DNA from: Cornus controversa
Taxonomy: Eukaryota; Streptophyta; Magnoliopsida; Cornales; Cornaceae
Reading direction: 5' to 3'
Assembly (NCBI GenBank): GCA_026545225.1
Contig: CM048845.1
Coordinates: forward strand, 51,002,033 to 51,066,032
DNA length: 64,000 nt
Shown: piece after piece, positions 1 through 12,059 of the stretch
Numbering within the stretch: the first letter of the stretch is position 1
Layout of the letters: each line of letters starts with the position of its first letter
Translations under genes and position numbers: made by a program
The notes under the pieces: generated by a model
What the model was told of the DNA's origin: nothing
Seen by the model: the letters and a program-made list of their open reading frames with translations, nothing else
Database searches by the model: none

Positions 1-2520
1 TATCGATAGGTAATTTTATATTACAAATCCTAATCACTAAGTATGTAAAATTTACAAGACTTAGAGATATCATAAGTATGTAAAATTTACAAGACTTAGA
101 GATATCTATCCAAAATCGTAAACCACTCAAATCCAATCCTCTCATCCATCACATATACAAATAGTAACCATATGTCATGTGCATATTGTTTAACACTTTC
201 CATATTAAATCATAATAAAGTATTAAAAAATTTTACTAAAAATTTAAAATATACTAAAAAAAAGGTAAAAATAATAAAACACAAATAGGTTACACACTAG
301 AGTAAGAGCGAAACCATAGAATCAACTAATTGAGGAATTGAAGTTATCCAATTTCATGGGCACTAATCTAAACGTGATCACATAATTTATATGCAACACA
401 AAGTATCAAATAGACTGAACCTAAACAACCAAATATAAAAAACGAAGAATTAAATTCTGTAATGCCCTGAATTTATATGCAGCTATAGTTTGGAGAGATC
501 AATTTGTTAGCTCTGCTACATTTGTGCCCATGCCACAAACCATGTAGCAGAAAGGGTTGACTGTTCAGATTAGAGCAAAGCAATTTAGTGACCTTCTCAA
601 TCACACTTTTTTTTATAACTCAACAGTAAACCACATCACATCCTTAACTTCAAATAATGTCATAAGTGCCAAATAATCATTTTTCACTTTTATCTGAGAT
701 TTTTGTAGCCGAAGCAAAATAGCAAAGGAATATGGTAAATCATTAATAGGAGGTGGACTAGTAGTACATGCTACAGATCTAAGCATGAAGGACAACTTTG
801 TTAGGCCTTATGTTTGTATTTTCCTTACTTTCTCTCCATTTCTTCTCAATAACAAAACTGATAAAAATTATTCTTAATTTGTTATTATATCTTCTCTTCC
901 CCATTTCATTTTTCCTTCTCTTCCTTTTTTATTCCCACAAAAGAACCAAAGAGTGTGCAGGCAATATGTTTTACACAGACAATCACAACTTAAAATAAAA
1001 AATATATTGTATAAATGATTATGTCAAGAACTTTAGCAAGCAGACATTGTAGGAGCAAACCTCTTATGTCACAATCATGAAGTATTATAAATGCTAAACA
1101 TAAAACTCATCCTTTAATTTCTTTATTTCTACTTTTGTTTTTTCCCCAACCACCCCAACACCCCCACACCACCAAAAAATCTCTTTTTGTTTTAACCATT
1201 GTCATTCTTTGTAACCATTGTAATATCTTCCCCATCTAAAAATTTTACCATCATCACCATGATATTTACTTTATAATGTACATTTCACATAAATAACATT
1301 CAACCAAATGGTACCACTACCATAAGATATCCCAACATTATCAAGAAACAGAGACAATTAGATCCATACAAGATACAAAATAAACAAATCCATTGGACCT
1401 AGATTTTTTCATATGCTCATCCCCTTTGTGCAGGTTTTAACCTTTTGAGGCCAGAGAAGAAGTACTTGTCAATAGGTGTACATGGAGTGCAATTAAAGAT
1501 GTGTCTGTGTTCCTGGTACATTGTGACTAAGTTATAAGTTACACTATGCTATGTAAAGGATATACTAGCTAAGCTACACTAAGAAGTTAAGAAATCTAGT
1601 TAAGCTATGATGCATATAAACTAGTCTTCCCATCAGTCTAACTAGTCTTCGCTTTGGTCTAATCCTGCTCTTTCACTGCTAAAGAGTTCTCAAGTGTGGG
1701 ATTTATGGCAATTCACAATAGAGTATCCAAAAACCACCACCACCATTGCCAATTTCTCTGTCAAATTTTAATAGAATTGAAGGAGACCCAAATTTCAATA
1801 GATCAATTAAAGCTTTAAACATAGCATAACACAATAAAGATTCCAACTCTGTGCTTAGTCAATATGCCAAAAACCATGTTTAAACACCTAATTATAGATA
1901 TGTGGATGTCTCAGAAGTAATGAGATCTATAGAACTTATCCAATTCTTCAATATTTTCTCAAATAATATATGGGTACATTCTTAAATTGTGACGAATTAT
2001 GATGAATATATGGGTACATTCTTAAATCACTGTAATTCTTCACTATCTCTAATAAAATATTTATTGCCACAAATCCATAACAATGAAAGAGAAAAATCAG
2101 TACATGGAAAACAAACACATACCTATAGATAAACACGCATATGCATGTGAGAGTGGGTGAATGGAAGAGAAATATCACCTGGAATGAATCACACGAGCAA
2201 GGTGAGAAAGGTAACCCAATAGCAGTGGATAGAGAGATAGTCACGGTGGAGACAGAGACGCTGCTCTGGGACACTAAAACTGAAACAAAATTTTGGGTTC
2301 GAAGATTATATATCTTTTCCTAAACCACATAGATTTTTTTACCCCTTTTAATGCATCTAAGTTTACTTAGCCTCGAAGATTATGTCCCAATAAATAGTGC
2401 TTTTTGTTCACAATATTAATTCAATATAATCTTCTTATATTTTTAATATGGTAGTATTCGGTGTCCATCGCTCTCATCATCGGGGATGACACCATCTGCT
2501 TCATTCTGGTGGTCTCAATT
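1..2520. other. AT-rich intergenic DNA, no gene recognised
   Basis: No conserved coding region, RNA gene or element termini could be recognised in this stretch. It is AT-rich with scattered homopolymer runs. Short reading frames on both strands show no recognisable motif and have the composition of noncoding DNA. Two local direct duplications are present (39-106 and about 1965-2027). Confidence 0.6.
39..106. repeat. Tandem duplication, 35-bp unit x2
   Basis: A unit starting AAGTATGTAAAATTTACAAG is repeated head to tail with almost no change, which indicates a recent local duplication. Confidence 0.9.
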
Positions 2521-2537
2521 AACCGTAGAAAATAGCT

Positions 2538-2540
2538 TCT

Positions 2541-2579
<39 letters not shown>
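2538..2579. repeat. (AT)n microsatellite
   Basis: About 20 AT dinucleotides in a row. It lies just beyond the truncated 3' end of NLR copy A and may mark the break. Confidence 0.95.
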
Positions 2580-2582
<3 letters not shown>

Positions 2583-2599
2583 GCAGACAATAAAAGAAG

Positions 2600-3228
2600 A
2601 AAAATATAACAGCCTCGCTCAAGTTCACTTCCCAAGTTTCATAATTGACAAACAAGTAGGTGAGAGTAGTTTTACCTACACCCCTCATTCCGACGAATCC
2701 CAATGTCTTGATATGATCAGAAAGATTAGGTTGTTGGAGGAGAAAACATTTGATCTTTAGTAACTGCTCAACGAACCCATAAATCTGCAATTCAAATTTC
2801 GCTCTGCGTTTTCGTACAGAACAAGCTGTGACAGAGCTTGTCAGTAAAGAAGTTTCAGCTTCTAAATCAACATCCTCCATATGTTGCAACTTTCTTTTGA
2901 TTCAAAGTAGTTTCCTTCCAGTTTTATAGAAAAACCACAACTTGTTGATAGAAAGTGCATCCAAATGACTTTTCTTGTTCTGCACCTTACGCGCCCGCTC
3001 CTACTCTACTAACATGATGCAGTCCGCTAATGTGAACTTGAGTTTATACAGCCATTTCTTCATCATGATAGGCGGGGATGGACCAATGCTCTTTTCTTCC
3101 AACACCTTTTCAATCTCCTCAAAATGGAGGAGTAGGGGAAGTTCAACTCCGAATTCCTCCTTTGCTTCTTTGAATTCACTCATGAATTTGTCCTTGAGAA
3201 AAGGATCTGCTGCCAAGCCTGCTGCCAT
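2600..3228 (-). pseudogene. NLR-HMA family copy A: N-terminal domain and P-loop only
   Basis: The minus strand starts MAAGLAADPFLKDKFMSEF and continues through the charged helical N-terminal domain shared by all copies (EELPLLLHFEEIEKVLEEK-like) to a P-loop written GMRGVGKTTLTYLFVNYE. After that it stops matching the other copies and runs into unrelated sequence and the (AT)n repeat. The Walker B, GLPL and HMA parts are absent. The N-terminal part and the P-loop part are no longer in one frame, so this is a truncated relic. The ATG at 3228 is in the same place as in copies C and F (AAATGGCAGC context). Confidence 0.85.
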
Positions 3229-4072
3229 TTCAATTAATTTGACAAATATTCTCTTTCTTTTCTCTCTTTCTCTCTCTAGAAACCTCATATAACTCGATCA
3301 AATTGATAAACCTCATATAACTCGATCGGATTGATAAATTGTATTTTTACCAGACCATACAGAACACAAGTCATTGCAGTAAGGTCAAGGTCTTTCCACG
3401 TCTGGCCTTGGAAGTTAAAAGCTAATTTATGGGTCATTTTTATCATTGAGTAATCCTATTGTGATTTGTGAGGGGCTCTCATGACTCTTATGGCAAGCTC
3501 TTTCTTAAAATAAATATTTTTGATGTAAATCTTGAACCATCTTTCATAAATTCAATTTACGATATTTCGAGCTTATTTATTTATTTTTTGCCTGAGAACA
3601 TTTTAGTATTAGCTATGTGATGATATATATATATATATATATATATTGATACATTGCATTCTTTTGTGTTTAAAATTTTTTATTTTGAGAGAGACAAGAG
3701 CAATAAGAACCTTTTAGCATTTCTCTTTATCATTTTCCAACGCGTATGTATGTTCAGAATTTGTTTGCAAAGTCGGTGGTCACGACTTAATCAAATATAA
3801 ATAAGAGACTTTTAGGTCTCCCCTCTCCTCCTTCCATTGGGATAAAAAAGAACCCTCATTGTAGCATTTCTCTTTATCATTTTCCAATGCGTATGTATGT
3901 TCATAATTTGTTTGCAAAGTTGGTGGTCACGACTTAATCAAATATAAATAAGAGACTTTTGGGTCTCTCCTCTCCTCCTTTCATTGGGATCATATATATA
4001 TATATATATAAGTCAACAATCTAGTAAGGAATTCACTTTGGCCTCCTTGTGGCCATTTTCCCTTTATTTATA
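3229..4072. promoter_or_regulatory. 5' leader and upstream region of NLR copy A, shared with copies D and G
   Basis: Directly upstream of the ATG lies a CT-rich leader (CTCTCTTTCTCTCTCT). It is followed by a conserved block (CAGACCATACAGAACACA, GTCATTGCAGTAAGGT, GTCAAAAGCTAATTTATGGG) that recurs upstream of copies D (23640-23780) and G (56700-56840), and in variant form upstream of C and F. It presumably holds the ancestral promoter; no single TATA box can be chosen with confidence. Confidence 0.5.
3700..3990. repeat. Tandem duplication, about 140-bp unit x2
   Basis: The block around CATTTCTCTTTATCATTTTC, through CACGACTTAATCAAATATAA to CTCCTCCTT..CATTGGGAT, occurs twice in succession with few differences. 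Single copies occur at 24160-24295 and 57095-57215, and an inverted copy at about 27770-27880 upstream of copy E. It is therefore part of the NLR upstream region and was duplicated only here. Confidence 0.85.
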
Positions 4073-4324
4073 GGAAAATGCTACATGTGCCGAATAAATA
4101 TTTCAGAATATATCTCGAATCTATGTGACAGGTGATATGGTGGTTAGTTAATCTAAAAATAGATATCAACATATATTAGACCACCGGGACTCTGTGTATA
4201 GGGGGAATCCCACCAATACTAACTCACCATTTAATTTTATCTCTTAAAATAATGCGCTATGTCACTTGCCCCATAAATTCGAGATATATTTTGGGATATT
4301 TATTCGGGACGTCTATCATTACTC
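4073..4324. mobile_element. MITE, Mutator-like (252 bp, 9-bp target duplication)
   Basis: Long imperfect terminal inverted repeats of about 60 bp are readable: the left end has GCCGAATAAATATTTCAGAA then ATATCTCGAATCTATG, and the right end reads back as CCCGAATAAATATCCCAAAA then ATATCTCGAATTTATG. Both ends are flanked by TTATTTATA (4064-4072 and 4325-4333). The paralogous sites near 24490 and 57415 lack the element and have one copy of the target. A 9-bp duplication with long TIRs fits Mutator-derived MITEs; no coding capacity. Confidence 0.9.
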
Positions 4325-4333
4325 TTATTTATA

Positions 4334-4706
4334 TTGCTTTTTTAACAGCTTATGCAGATTTCTCTCAGTGAATCAAGAGATTACATTATCATACGAATTT
4401 TGAGTTTGAAATATATTTGACTGCTGGGTTAGTGGGTAAGTTGAATGGGTCAATAATAACACGTGTTCTGCTACTCCGACATCTTATGCTGACATGGAAC
4501 CATGCCTTGTGTACACTAACTTTTCATATGTCTTCTCTTCATTGGTGGGTTTTTTCTTTTATTCTTTGTCCCAAATTCTTTCCATCTTCCGTGCACACAG
4601 AATTTGGAGAGAATTTCTTTGCAGTTATATATTTTGATGGTTGGATTGGTGCCATTTCTTGAGTGTCATACCTATATGATGCATGGGTTCCCAATCGTCA
4701 CCTCCG
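4334..4706 (+). repeat. Truncated copy of the block upstream of the PF04195-like pseudogene
   Basis: From TTGCTTTTTTAACAGCTTAT to CCCAATCGTCACCTCC the sequence matches 24495-24865 and 57425-57795. It breaks off abruptly at about 4706, where a gypsy fragment begins. No gene can be read in it. Confidence 0.8.
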
Positions 4707-5700
4707 TCGAATTTCATTTGTTGACAAGTGAGACACCTTGTTACAACCTGTGTGATATCTTTCTTCTTACCCTTCCACCAATATTGCCTCCATAAATTAT
4801 GATACATTTTAGTACAACCGGGATGCACAGCAAGTTTAGAGCTATAAAACTCTTTAAGAACCTCATCCCTGCAAGTCAACTGTACAACCATTTTGCCTTT
4901 GAACCTCAAGCCTTCATCTAAATGAACCATCCAATCTTCCACCACTTCACCATCTAAAATTCAAGTGTGAATACACTACATTCATTATCATTTCTTTGCT
5001 ACTCAACCACTCTACTCACTAGAGTAGGTTGTGCAATAAGTGTGAACAAAGTCACCAGTTCATAACCCTCACTAAAGTACAATCCCATTTATGAGATGTC
5101 TTCCATCATCTTCACTCTCGGATGGCAATGCTAGCCAAAGTACCATGTGATTTTCTACTCAAAAGCATCGACAATCACATTAGCTTTCCCCGGGTGATAC
5201 TGAAGATCAAAATTGTAGTCTTCCATATACTCTACCCACCTCAATTGCCTTAAGTTCAAGTCCTTTTATGTAAAAAGGTACTTTAAGCTCTTTTGATCGG
5301 AGAAAACTTTAAACTTTTCTTCGTATAGATAATGCCTCCACATCTTCAATGCAAAGATTACCGGCGCTAACTCCAAGTTGTGAGTCGAGTAATTCTGGTC
5401 ATGGATCTTCAACTGTCATCCATGTACTCCACCCACCTCGATTGCCTTAAGTTCAAGTCCTTTTATGTAAAAAGGTACTTTAAGCTCTTGTGATGGGAGA
5501 AAACTTCAAACTTTTTCTCATACAGATAATGCTTCCACATCTTCAATGCAAAGATTACCGCCACTAACTCCAAGTCATGAGTCAGGTAATTCTGCTCATG
5601 GATCTTCGACTGTAGGGAGTCATATGCAACAACCCTCTCGGTTTGCATGAATACACATTACCCAGACCACGTTCGGGGATAATCAATATAGGAGCATTAG
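4707..5700 (-). mobile_element. Ty3/gypsy pol fragment (RNase H and integrase zinc-finger parts), fossil
   Basis: Minus-strand reading gives an RNase H segment ([20 protein letters not shown] followed by [10 protein letters not shown]) at 5463-5648. An integrase H2C2 zinc-finger segment (HPGCTKMYHNLWRQYWWKGK, then TRCLTCQQMK) lies at 4625-4945. Both are typical of plant chromovirus-type gypsy elements. The fragment has no LTRs of its own in phase with it and is heavily broken. Confidence 0.85.
5220..5610. repeat. Tandem duplication inside the gypsy fragment, about 200-bp unit
   Basis: The stretch from CTCCACCCACCTC..TTGCCTTAAG through CTTTTATGTAAAAAGGTAC and TCTTCAATGCAAAGATTACC occurs twice, at about 5230-5415 and 5428-5610, with modest divergence. 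Confidence 0.85.
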
Positions 5701-5819
5701 TCAATCTACTCTTCAACTCCATAAAAGCATGCTTAGTTCATTTGAGAATATGCTTAGTTCATTTGGAATCATATAAATGATTTTGAAGACATGTATGTTG
5801 CATGCCCCATGTGTTTGAT

Positions 5820-7329
5820 GAAATGCACAGAAGAAATGTTTTTCGTAAAAATGCATGATTTTTTATAAATAGTGAGAAAGATGCCATTACATCATGATAT
5901 GCATGATTTGGACTTGTTATACATTGATTAAAGTGGCATAAAATATACTTGTGAAGAATTTGATGAATTCTTGATTTGGTTAGAATGGATGTGTTTGTAA
6001 CTTATGTGATATGGTGTTGATTTTTGGGAGGATGTCATAGGAAGCAAGAAGGGCCTAGAGCCCTAGGGTAAAAGGCCCTAACATTTGACCTAGCGGGTGT
6101 CGTTACCATAGGGTTAGTAGCCCATAAAACAAGAGCAGGGTACTTGGCCTTTAAGGCATGTACTTCAGTTTTTGATTGTCGACTACTCCCAAACTTTTGA
6201 TTTTGAATGTTAACTTGGTGTTTGAGTTTTGCTTATGTTTGTCAACCCAAGTTGAATTTGTTGATATGTATTTGTAATACATGATGTTATATTTGCTTAT
6301 GATATGGATAAGCTTTATTTGATGAAATATCAATGCATATGTAGCGTGAATTTAATGTTAATGTCATGAGCATTGTATGGAATGCCATGTAGTTTGATAG
6401 GTATGCTATGTTGCATTCATGCATGAGCTCTTGAATCATTGTTTTAAGTTGGTTTGAGCATCTGTACTAGGCAATTTGTCACTCACCCCCTCCCCCACAA
6501 ACGTTTTTGCATATAAGGTGCATGTAACCAAGGACACTTAGGAGTGCTAAGGATCGGAGCACTTGACTTTTGAGTCCTTCTATATTTTGCTTATGTATGC
6601 TATGTTGGGCATTTAGAGAGCGAATGTGGATAATATAGACGAACAATGATGTTAGGATGACGATCTTATCAAATACATATCATGACCGTTGTTCCCCATT
6701 AATCTTCTCTCTTTTCCTCAAAGAAGTAAGTCTTTGGACTAGTTTAATTCCTTTGGGATGAATGTATTCTGGACATGTTTTGGATTACGAACAATATATT
6801 ATGATGTTGCTCTCATATACATATGCTATTATTGGTTTTATTTGAGTTATGGACAACTTAGAATGTTTGGTTGAAAATGATTAAGAATTTGTTGGTAGAT
6901 GGTGAAGTGTAGAAACTATGCCTTTTGGCCACTACCTAAAAGGTGCCCGTGTCCCTTTTAAGGGTACTCGTGCGCCCTATTTGAGAAAGCCGATTTTGGG
7001 CTACTGTTTAAAAGGCGCATGTGCCATTTCTAAGGGTACACATGCACCTTATTCATAACATTGATAAAAAAATTTCCCAACTTCGAATGGGCATATCTCC
7101 TTTTTTTCAAATCAGAATCGAGTGACTATTATTATTATTATTATTATTATTTGAACTTGAATATTTTTAAACCCTCTATTCAATGGTGTAAGTTTTAATT
7201 GGAAATCATGAACACGTATGGAGTCAAGTACCCCAGTTGAGAGATTCATTAGGGTGAACCAGTTAAACTATTTCTTAATCACTACCATTTCCTTTGTTCT
7301 TAACCGGACGTTGGAAATCAAGGCATGAC
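5820..7329. mobile_element. Partial LTR related to the solo LTR at 37.5-40.6 kb, fossil
   Basis: The order of landmarks matches the 37498-40585 LTR: CACTCACCCCC near 6481, a gap, CATATCTCC..TTTTTCAAATC near 7090 (compare 40248), TTTTTAAACCCTCT at 7167 (compare 40304), and a terminus GGCATGACA at 7329. The 5' end was not found. It is old and diverged; age cannot be set without its partner. Confidence 0.6.
7123..7153. repeat. (ATT)n microsatellite
   Basis: About eight TTA/ATT repeats inside the LTR remnant. Confidence 0.9.
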
Positions 7330-7454
7330 AAGTGAACTTCCGAAACATATGTTAACTTAAATTGTTTACTCTTATAATTGACTTAAAAAGATAGTAATAG
7401 AAACATGAACATCAGTGAGGTTGGGGGATAAAAGGTAATGCAATGCAACTCTTA

Positions 7455-9450
7455 GAGCATCTGCATTGGCCTCTTTGGATTTTGGCACTCCAAAATTTCC
7501 ACCTCAGCTTTTCCCAGAGCCATGTTAGCGATTTCAGCTATTTAGATTTTGGCTCACATTGGCCTCTCCAGATTTTTGCTAGCCGAAGAATAATAATTTT
7601 TTATTTTTTAATTTTATTTTTATTTTTTCGCAATGACTGTATTTTAAATGTCTCTATTTCAAACAGCTATATTTCAACAAATACAATATAAATTTGAAAT
7701 AAATTAAATCAAATACAACATAGGTTTAAACAATACAAATTAAAAAGAAATATATTTCCTAAAGATTAAAATAACACTTTAAGAAGTTTAGCCATGGAAG
7801 GAACATATATTCTCCAATATCTCTTGTTGGCGTTCAATAAGCCATTCTTTTGCTACGGGTGTTGGCATCGATTCTGGATCTTTTTGCATTATCTCTATTT
7901 CTTCACCTCTTTGTATCCTCTTTGTTTTTTCTGCTTTGCATGTCTCTCATGCTAATTGGGTAGTCGCAAGAGAATTTGTCTTAGAGTAACTTTTACATCA
8001 TCAAACATGTTAATGAATTGATCCAGTAATTGACTGGAAGATTGAAATTTATTCTTATTTCCCTTCTACTACGCTGCTTTTCATCCCGGTTGTCGTTGTA
8101 ATGACTAAGATTCTTCAACAATGGGTGAATCATTGTCGCCAATGTGTGAAAGTCCGTCAACCGAACTTGGGGTCATCGCTACATTAATTAGTTGATGGAA
8201 TAGATGGCCCTGAGTAAGTAAGATGCTCATTAATATCAATCTAGAATCCACTCCTCTTCTTTGGTTGTTTCTTCTTTTTGTTTTTAATTCTTATTTTCCT
8301 CTGCATAATGTGAAGTCCATTTACTATTATGCTTCAGAATTAACTAACAATGATCATACATAAATTTCTCATTTTCACTTTCACTAGCATATAGATATTC
8401 TGCTGTGTTTATCCATATGTTTAAAATTAACAATAATTAGAAGCTGAATGTTTAAAATAAATAAGAGTTAAATTTCATATTGTAAAAACTTACCGAATCA
8501 TCATTGTTGTAGCCACTGATCTGATTTATTTCGATCTTCTTTGAACATCCAGAGAATTTGTTAATTTTTGTTTGGAAGATTGACCAACGATTCATCAAAG
8601 TCGTGTGAGTTTGAGTAGATGGAGCACCACTAAGATGTTCTTGCTAATTTTTGAGAATTCGGATCCATAACGCCGACCTCCTTTGGTCTGTATTGGTTAT
8701 TGCATAAGAGCTAACGTTCAACCATGCGTGACACAAAGTTTCATCTTCGACCGTAGACCAATTGGGATTCCAGAAAGTCGGTTGCTTTCTGGGAGGTTGG
8801 GAGAAATCCTTATTAGTACCAAATTAGAATGGTTGATGAGATGAAAATTGCGATTTGAATGGTGGTTGTGAGTAAGATGGAAAACCAGTATTATTTTTAT
8901 CGAATACTGAAAACTCATGACTTGAGTTGGGGGTAGTATGGTGATCGGTTATGCATGGAATTGGATTGATGAGTATATAAAAAATAATTAAGATAGAGAT
9001 AATAAAAAAGATTTGTAAATTGAAGGAGTAGAGAAGATAGATAATTTTGATATGAGGTGAATGGCGGTGGGGTTCATGTATTTATAGAGGTGAAAAGAAA
9101 GAAAGAAAAAAAATTAAAAGAAAATACTTCCTTTCACATTTTTTTTAAAAATTATTTACTTTGGCCCATTGATTGTGCAATATAGTCATTGGGGGGCCAA
9201 AACCATTTTAAAGTAGTTTTGACATTTCATCGTTAATTTTAAAGTAAAAAGAAAAAAAAAAAAGAGGAGGAGGGACGGGTGTGGGCTGGCTTCATGCACC
9301 TGTATTTTAAAAAAAGAAAAAAGACCGGCCGGTGGTTGGGTTTCCTATTGGGAGCCCCAAGTGGGGCCAACCAATCCAGCGGGCCCCAATGGGAGGCTTA
9401 ACTCGCAGAAATGTTAAAAATGGGCTCTTCGAGAGCCCATGTTGAAGCTC
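7455..9450 (-). mobile_element. PIF/Harbinger-like DNA transposon carrying a decayed ORF1
   Basis: The ends are imperfect inverted repeats: GAGCATCTGCATTGGCCTCT on the left, and the right end reads back as GAGCTTCAACATGGGCTCTC. The 3-bp target is TTA on the left. The right flank is now TTC, but the duplicate copy of this end (13429) still has TTA. GAGC(A/T)TC-type ends with a TTA target are characteristic of PIF/Harbinger. The interior holds a Myb/NAM-associated ORF1-type relic on the minus strand and no transposase, so the element is non-autonomous as it stands. Confidence 0.8.
7780..8960 (-). pseudogene. PIF/Harbinger ORF1-type protein (trihelix/Myb-like plus NAM-associated)
   Basis: Minus-strand reading gives NNTGFPSYSQPPFKSQFSS, then RKQPTFWNPNWSTVEDETL, CHAWLNVSSYAITNTDQRRS and THTTLMNRWSIFQTKINKF. 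This is the SANT/trihelix-like first exon of the widespread plant proteins annotated as 'glutathione S-transferase T3-like' or NAM-associated, which serve as the accessory ORF1 of PIF/Harbinger elements. The exon ends at a good donor (GTAAG, last exon base 8494). The second exon at about 7780-8480 holds weak NAM-associated remnants. The first exon contains two in-frame stops (after HQPF and after ILKN), so it is not functional. Confidence 0.75.
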
Positions 9451-12057
9451 TTCGATTTTTTTTATGGCTGTAAGGGAAAATAAAGTTGAACTTCACTAAT
9501 TTCAAGAGTAGCCCATGACTGCACCATGTATTATACTATTCTACCTAATTAGTATGCTCATATTGAGATTAATAATTGCATAATATTTAATCAAATAAAT
9601 TGAAACAAGTCGATTTAATTTGTTAAACCAAAGCTGTAATCAGATTAATTGAAACTGAATTTTAAATTATTTTACAAAAGCCCATTCATCCTTCCCTAAT
9701 TCTAGATCAACCGATGTTGCTCAACTTTATTTGAAAGCCTAAACCTCTCTGGTTCTTGTAAACGGATGTAAGCTCTACAATCCAAAATTTTCCCAATTCC
9801 CTCGCAATTGCTTCAGGATCACATGTTCCCACAACTGTTATTTCATCATCATGGTCAGATCCACCAAAGACATTACGAACTCCTACAAATTAAGTTCAAA
9901 AAAGTCAAAGGGCACTTCATTTTTATAAACAATTTACCAATACTTGTAGAAGAGAGCTAATATTCGCACTACACCAATATTCTTTGGCACTTCACTATCA
10001 TTTTTTTGTAGAGTAAAATTAGAAAGGTGTCCTCCTGATATACAATTTTTTATTCTTATATTTTTAATACCCTAATTGCCATTATTTGATAATGTTAAAA
10101 TTCTTAACCCCAAATTGCAACTTCTCTGTCACTTTCTCTATCTTTTTTGGCATGAAAAGGTTTTAGAAATCTATGAATCACGCAATCCTAATTTTCAGAC
10201 TATATTGTTTGAGTTGATTTTAAAAATATCATTTCTTCTTGTTGAATCAATTTATCAATATTTATTTTAGAAGTAGAAAAATTTACGATTCCATATAATG
10301 ATTCAGAGAGTATCAACCAAATGCATATAATTAGGATAATAAAAGTTACGTGATTAGATAAGTTGGGAAGAAGTTATTAATAATAGATTACCAATATAAA
10401 TATTTAAAAAAGTATTTGAGTTGAAAAAAAACATTAAATTAATGAATAAAACCTATTTGGGAAAAAATTAATTATATGTAAAATCAAAAGAAAGTTTAAT
10501 TTCACTTAAATAAAAATTATGATATATCGTTCTTTAAGGAAACTAAGGAAACCTTTTTTTATTTTAATAGGGAACTTCTAGAAATTAAAAGATGAAAAGA
10601 GAAACATGACTCTATGAAATCCTTTTCCAATTATAGTTGTCTTAATTTAACTAAGGAGCTTTTGCACCAAAATTTCAAAAAGTAAAAATAAAAAAATTAA
10701 TATGATGGTATGTTTCTAATTTTTAATTTATGTTATTTTATAAATAAAACACATGAAAAATAAATTACACGTTTGGTGAGCAAAAAGACAATATTTCAAA
10801 ATTTGGATTCTTTTAGTTATATAGGATAGGGACACGAACAACAAGTTTCAATTGAAAAATGTCTAAACTATAGTATCTGAGTGGTAATAAATGAATTGTT
10901 ATATTATAAACTTAAAGCAAAAACAAAATCAATCACAAATTTCTTAGGATAACAAGGATGCAATTGAAAAAACTTTTTTTTTAAAAAAGATAAAATAGAA
11001 TTAGAATTGAGTTTTGATTTAAAAGGACAATTAGGATACTAAAAATATAGAAATCAAATATGGTATAATATAAGATCACTTTTGCAATTTTACTTTACAA
11101 AATGCTGAAAATGAAATGACAGAAAATATTGGTGGAGTGCTAACATCACCCACCCTTGTAGAATAGTAAAGTGTTTGACTTATACCTGGAAGTCTCTCAA
11201 CTAAGTCCCTGATGTTGTCGTCGTAAGGTTGAGTAAATTTCAAAAAAAACTGCTGGAAGGACAAACAAACAACATCTAAAGATCTAATCAGAGTTGATAT
11301 TACATTTTCTGGACAACTGAGTTAAAAATAAAAGATTCAACAAAATTACTGTACATATATAGACATTGATTCAAGACTATAAAACCGATATATATAGAAT
11401 AAATTATGGGAACAAAATTTGGATAGAAGCGAGAGAATCAAACCTTGACCACAAGTGAATTTGTCCAGTACCTAAGGATGTGTTTGCAGAAAGTTAGTAA
11501 TGGAGAGAGAATCTTTGCAAATGACAGAAACACCATTCCGATTTGGGAAAACCCAAATATGTATGGTAGACGAACAGTGAAAAAAAATGGAGTACTTACT
11601 CTTTGTTGGCGAGTTCAAGGGAAATAATCTCCGCCAACGATTTTGCTGCAAAAGGAAGACCATCGCACCTGTCAATAATATCCTGCTTCATTCTTGAAAT
11701 CATTAGGTGATGATCTGAGGTTAAAAATGTCTTCCTTCCAACTGAATCCATAAATATGGACCAGAGTGTCCCTTCATCGAAAGTAGGCTCAAGTCTCAGC
11801 AAATTTTGCTCACCCACCATGCTTATGACTACGTCTTCGCTACAGGTGACAATGACAGCACCCCCACAACCCTTTGGCAAGCTGTCAAAAAGATTACGGA
11901 AGCATATAGGGTGGTCCGAACCCAAATCAGAGTACCACTCACTCACATGACGATCGTGCTCTGAGCCGCACGGATAGATGATCATAGACATTGTAATGGT
12001 AACGCAATGTTTCCACCAAGCATCTCACAATTTCTGAGGGATTCATTATTTTTTCAG
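8692..12057. repeat. Tandem segmental duplication, unit 1 (partner 12664-16200)
   Basis: Collinear with 12664-16200 at an offset of about 3.97-4.04 kb. It includes the 3' part of the Harbinger element, about 1.7 kb of intron/spacer, and the NB-ARC and HMA exons. Unit 1 ends abruptly inside the NB-ARC exon at 12057, where an LTR fragment starts. Confidence 0.9.
9707..12057 (-). pseudogene. NLR-HMA family copy B: NB-ARC 3' half plus complete HMA domain
   Basis: Minus-strand exons are as follows. The NB-ARC part is 11600-12057, with PICFRNLFDSLPKGCGG, AVIVTCSEDVVISMVGEQNL and RCDGLPFAAKSL (GLPL motif), ending at donor GTAAGT. The micro-exon 11444-11471 encodes YWTNSLVVK. HMA exon 1 is 11186-11252 (QFFLKFTQPYDDNIRDLV). 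HMA exon 2 is 9707-9882 (VRNVFGGSDHDDEITVVGTC, DPEAIARELGKFWIVELTSV, then a stop). Phases 2, 0 and 1 are compatible across all junctions. The Walker B region is deleted (the sequence jumps from EHDR to HVSEWYSDLGSD), and everything 5' of RNBS-A is replaced by an LTR fragment. The 3' exons themselves have no stop. Confidence 0.85.
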
Positions 12058-12059
12058 AT

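Noticed and set aside
613-998. 60-66 residue frames on both strands
   Set aside because: Short, hydrophobic by AT-richness, no start context, motif or repeat support.
10076-10270. 64-residue plus-strand frame in intron 3 of copy B
   Set aside because: AT-rich intron sequence; the frame is not conserved in the duplicated intron of copy C.
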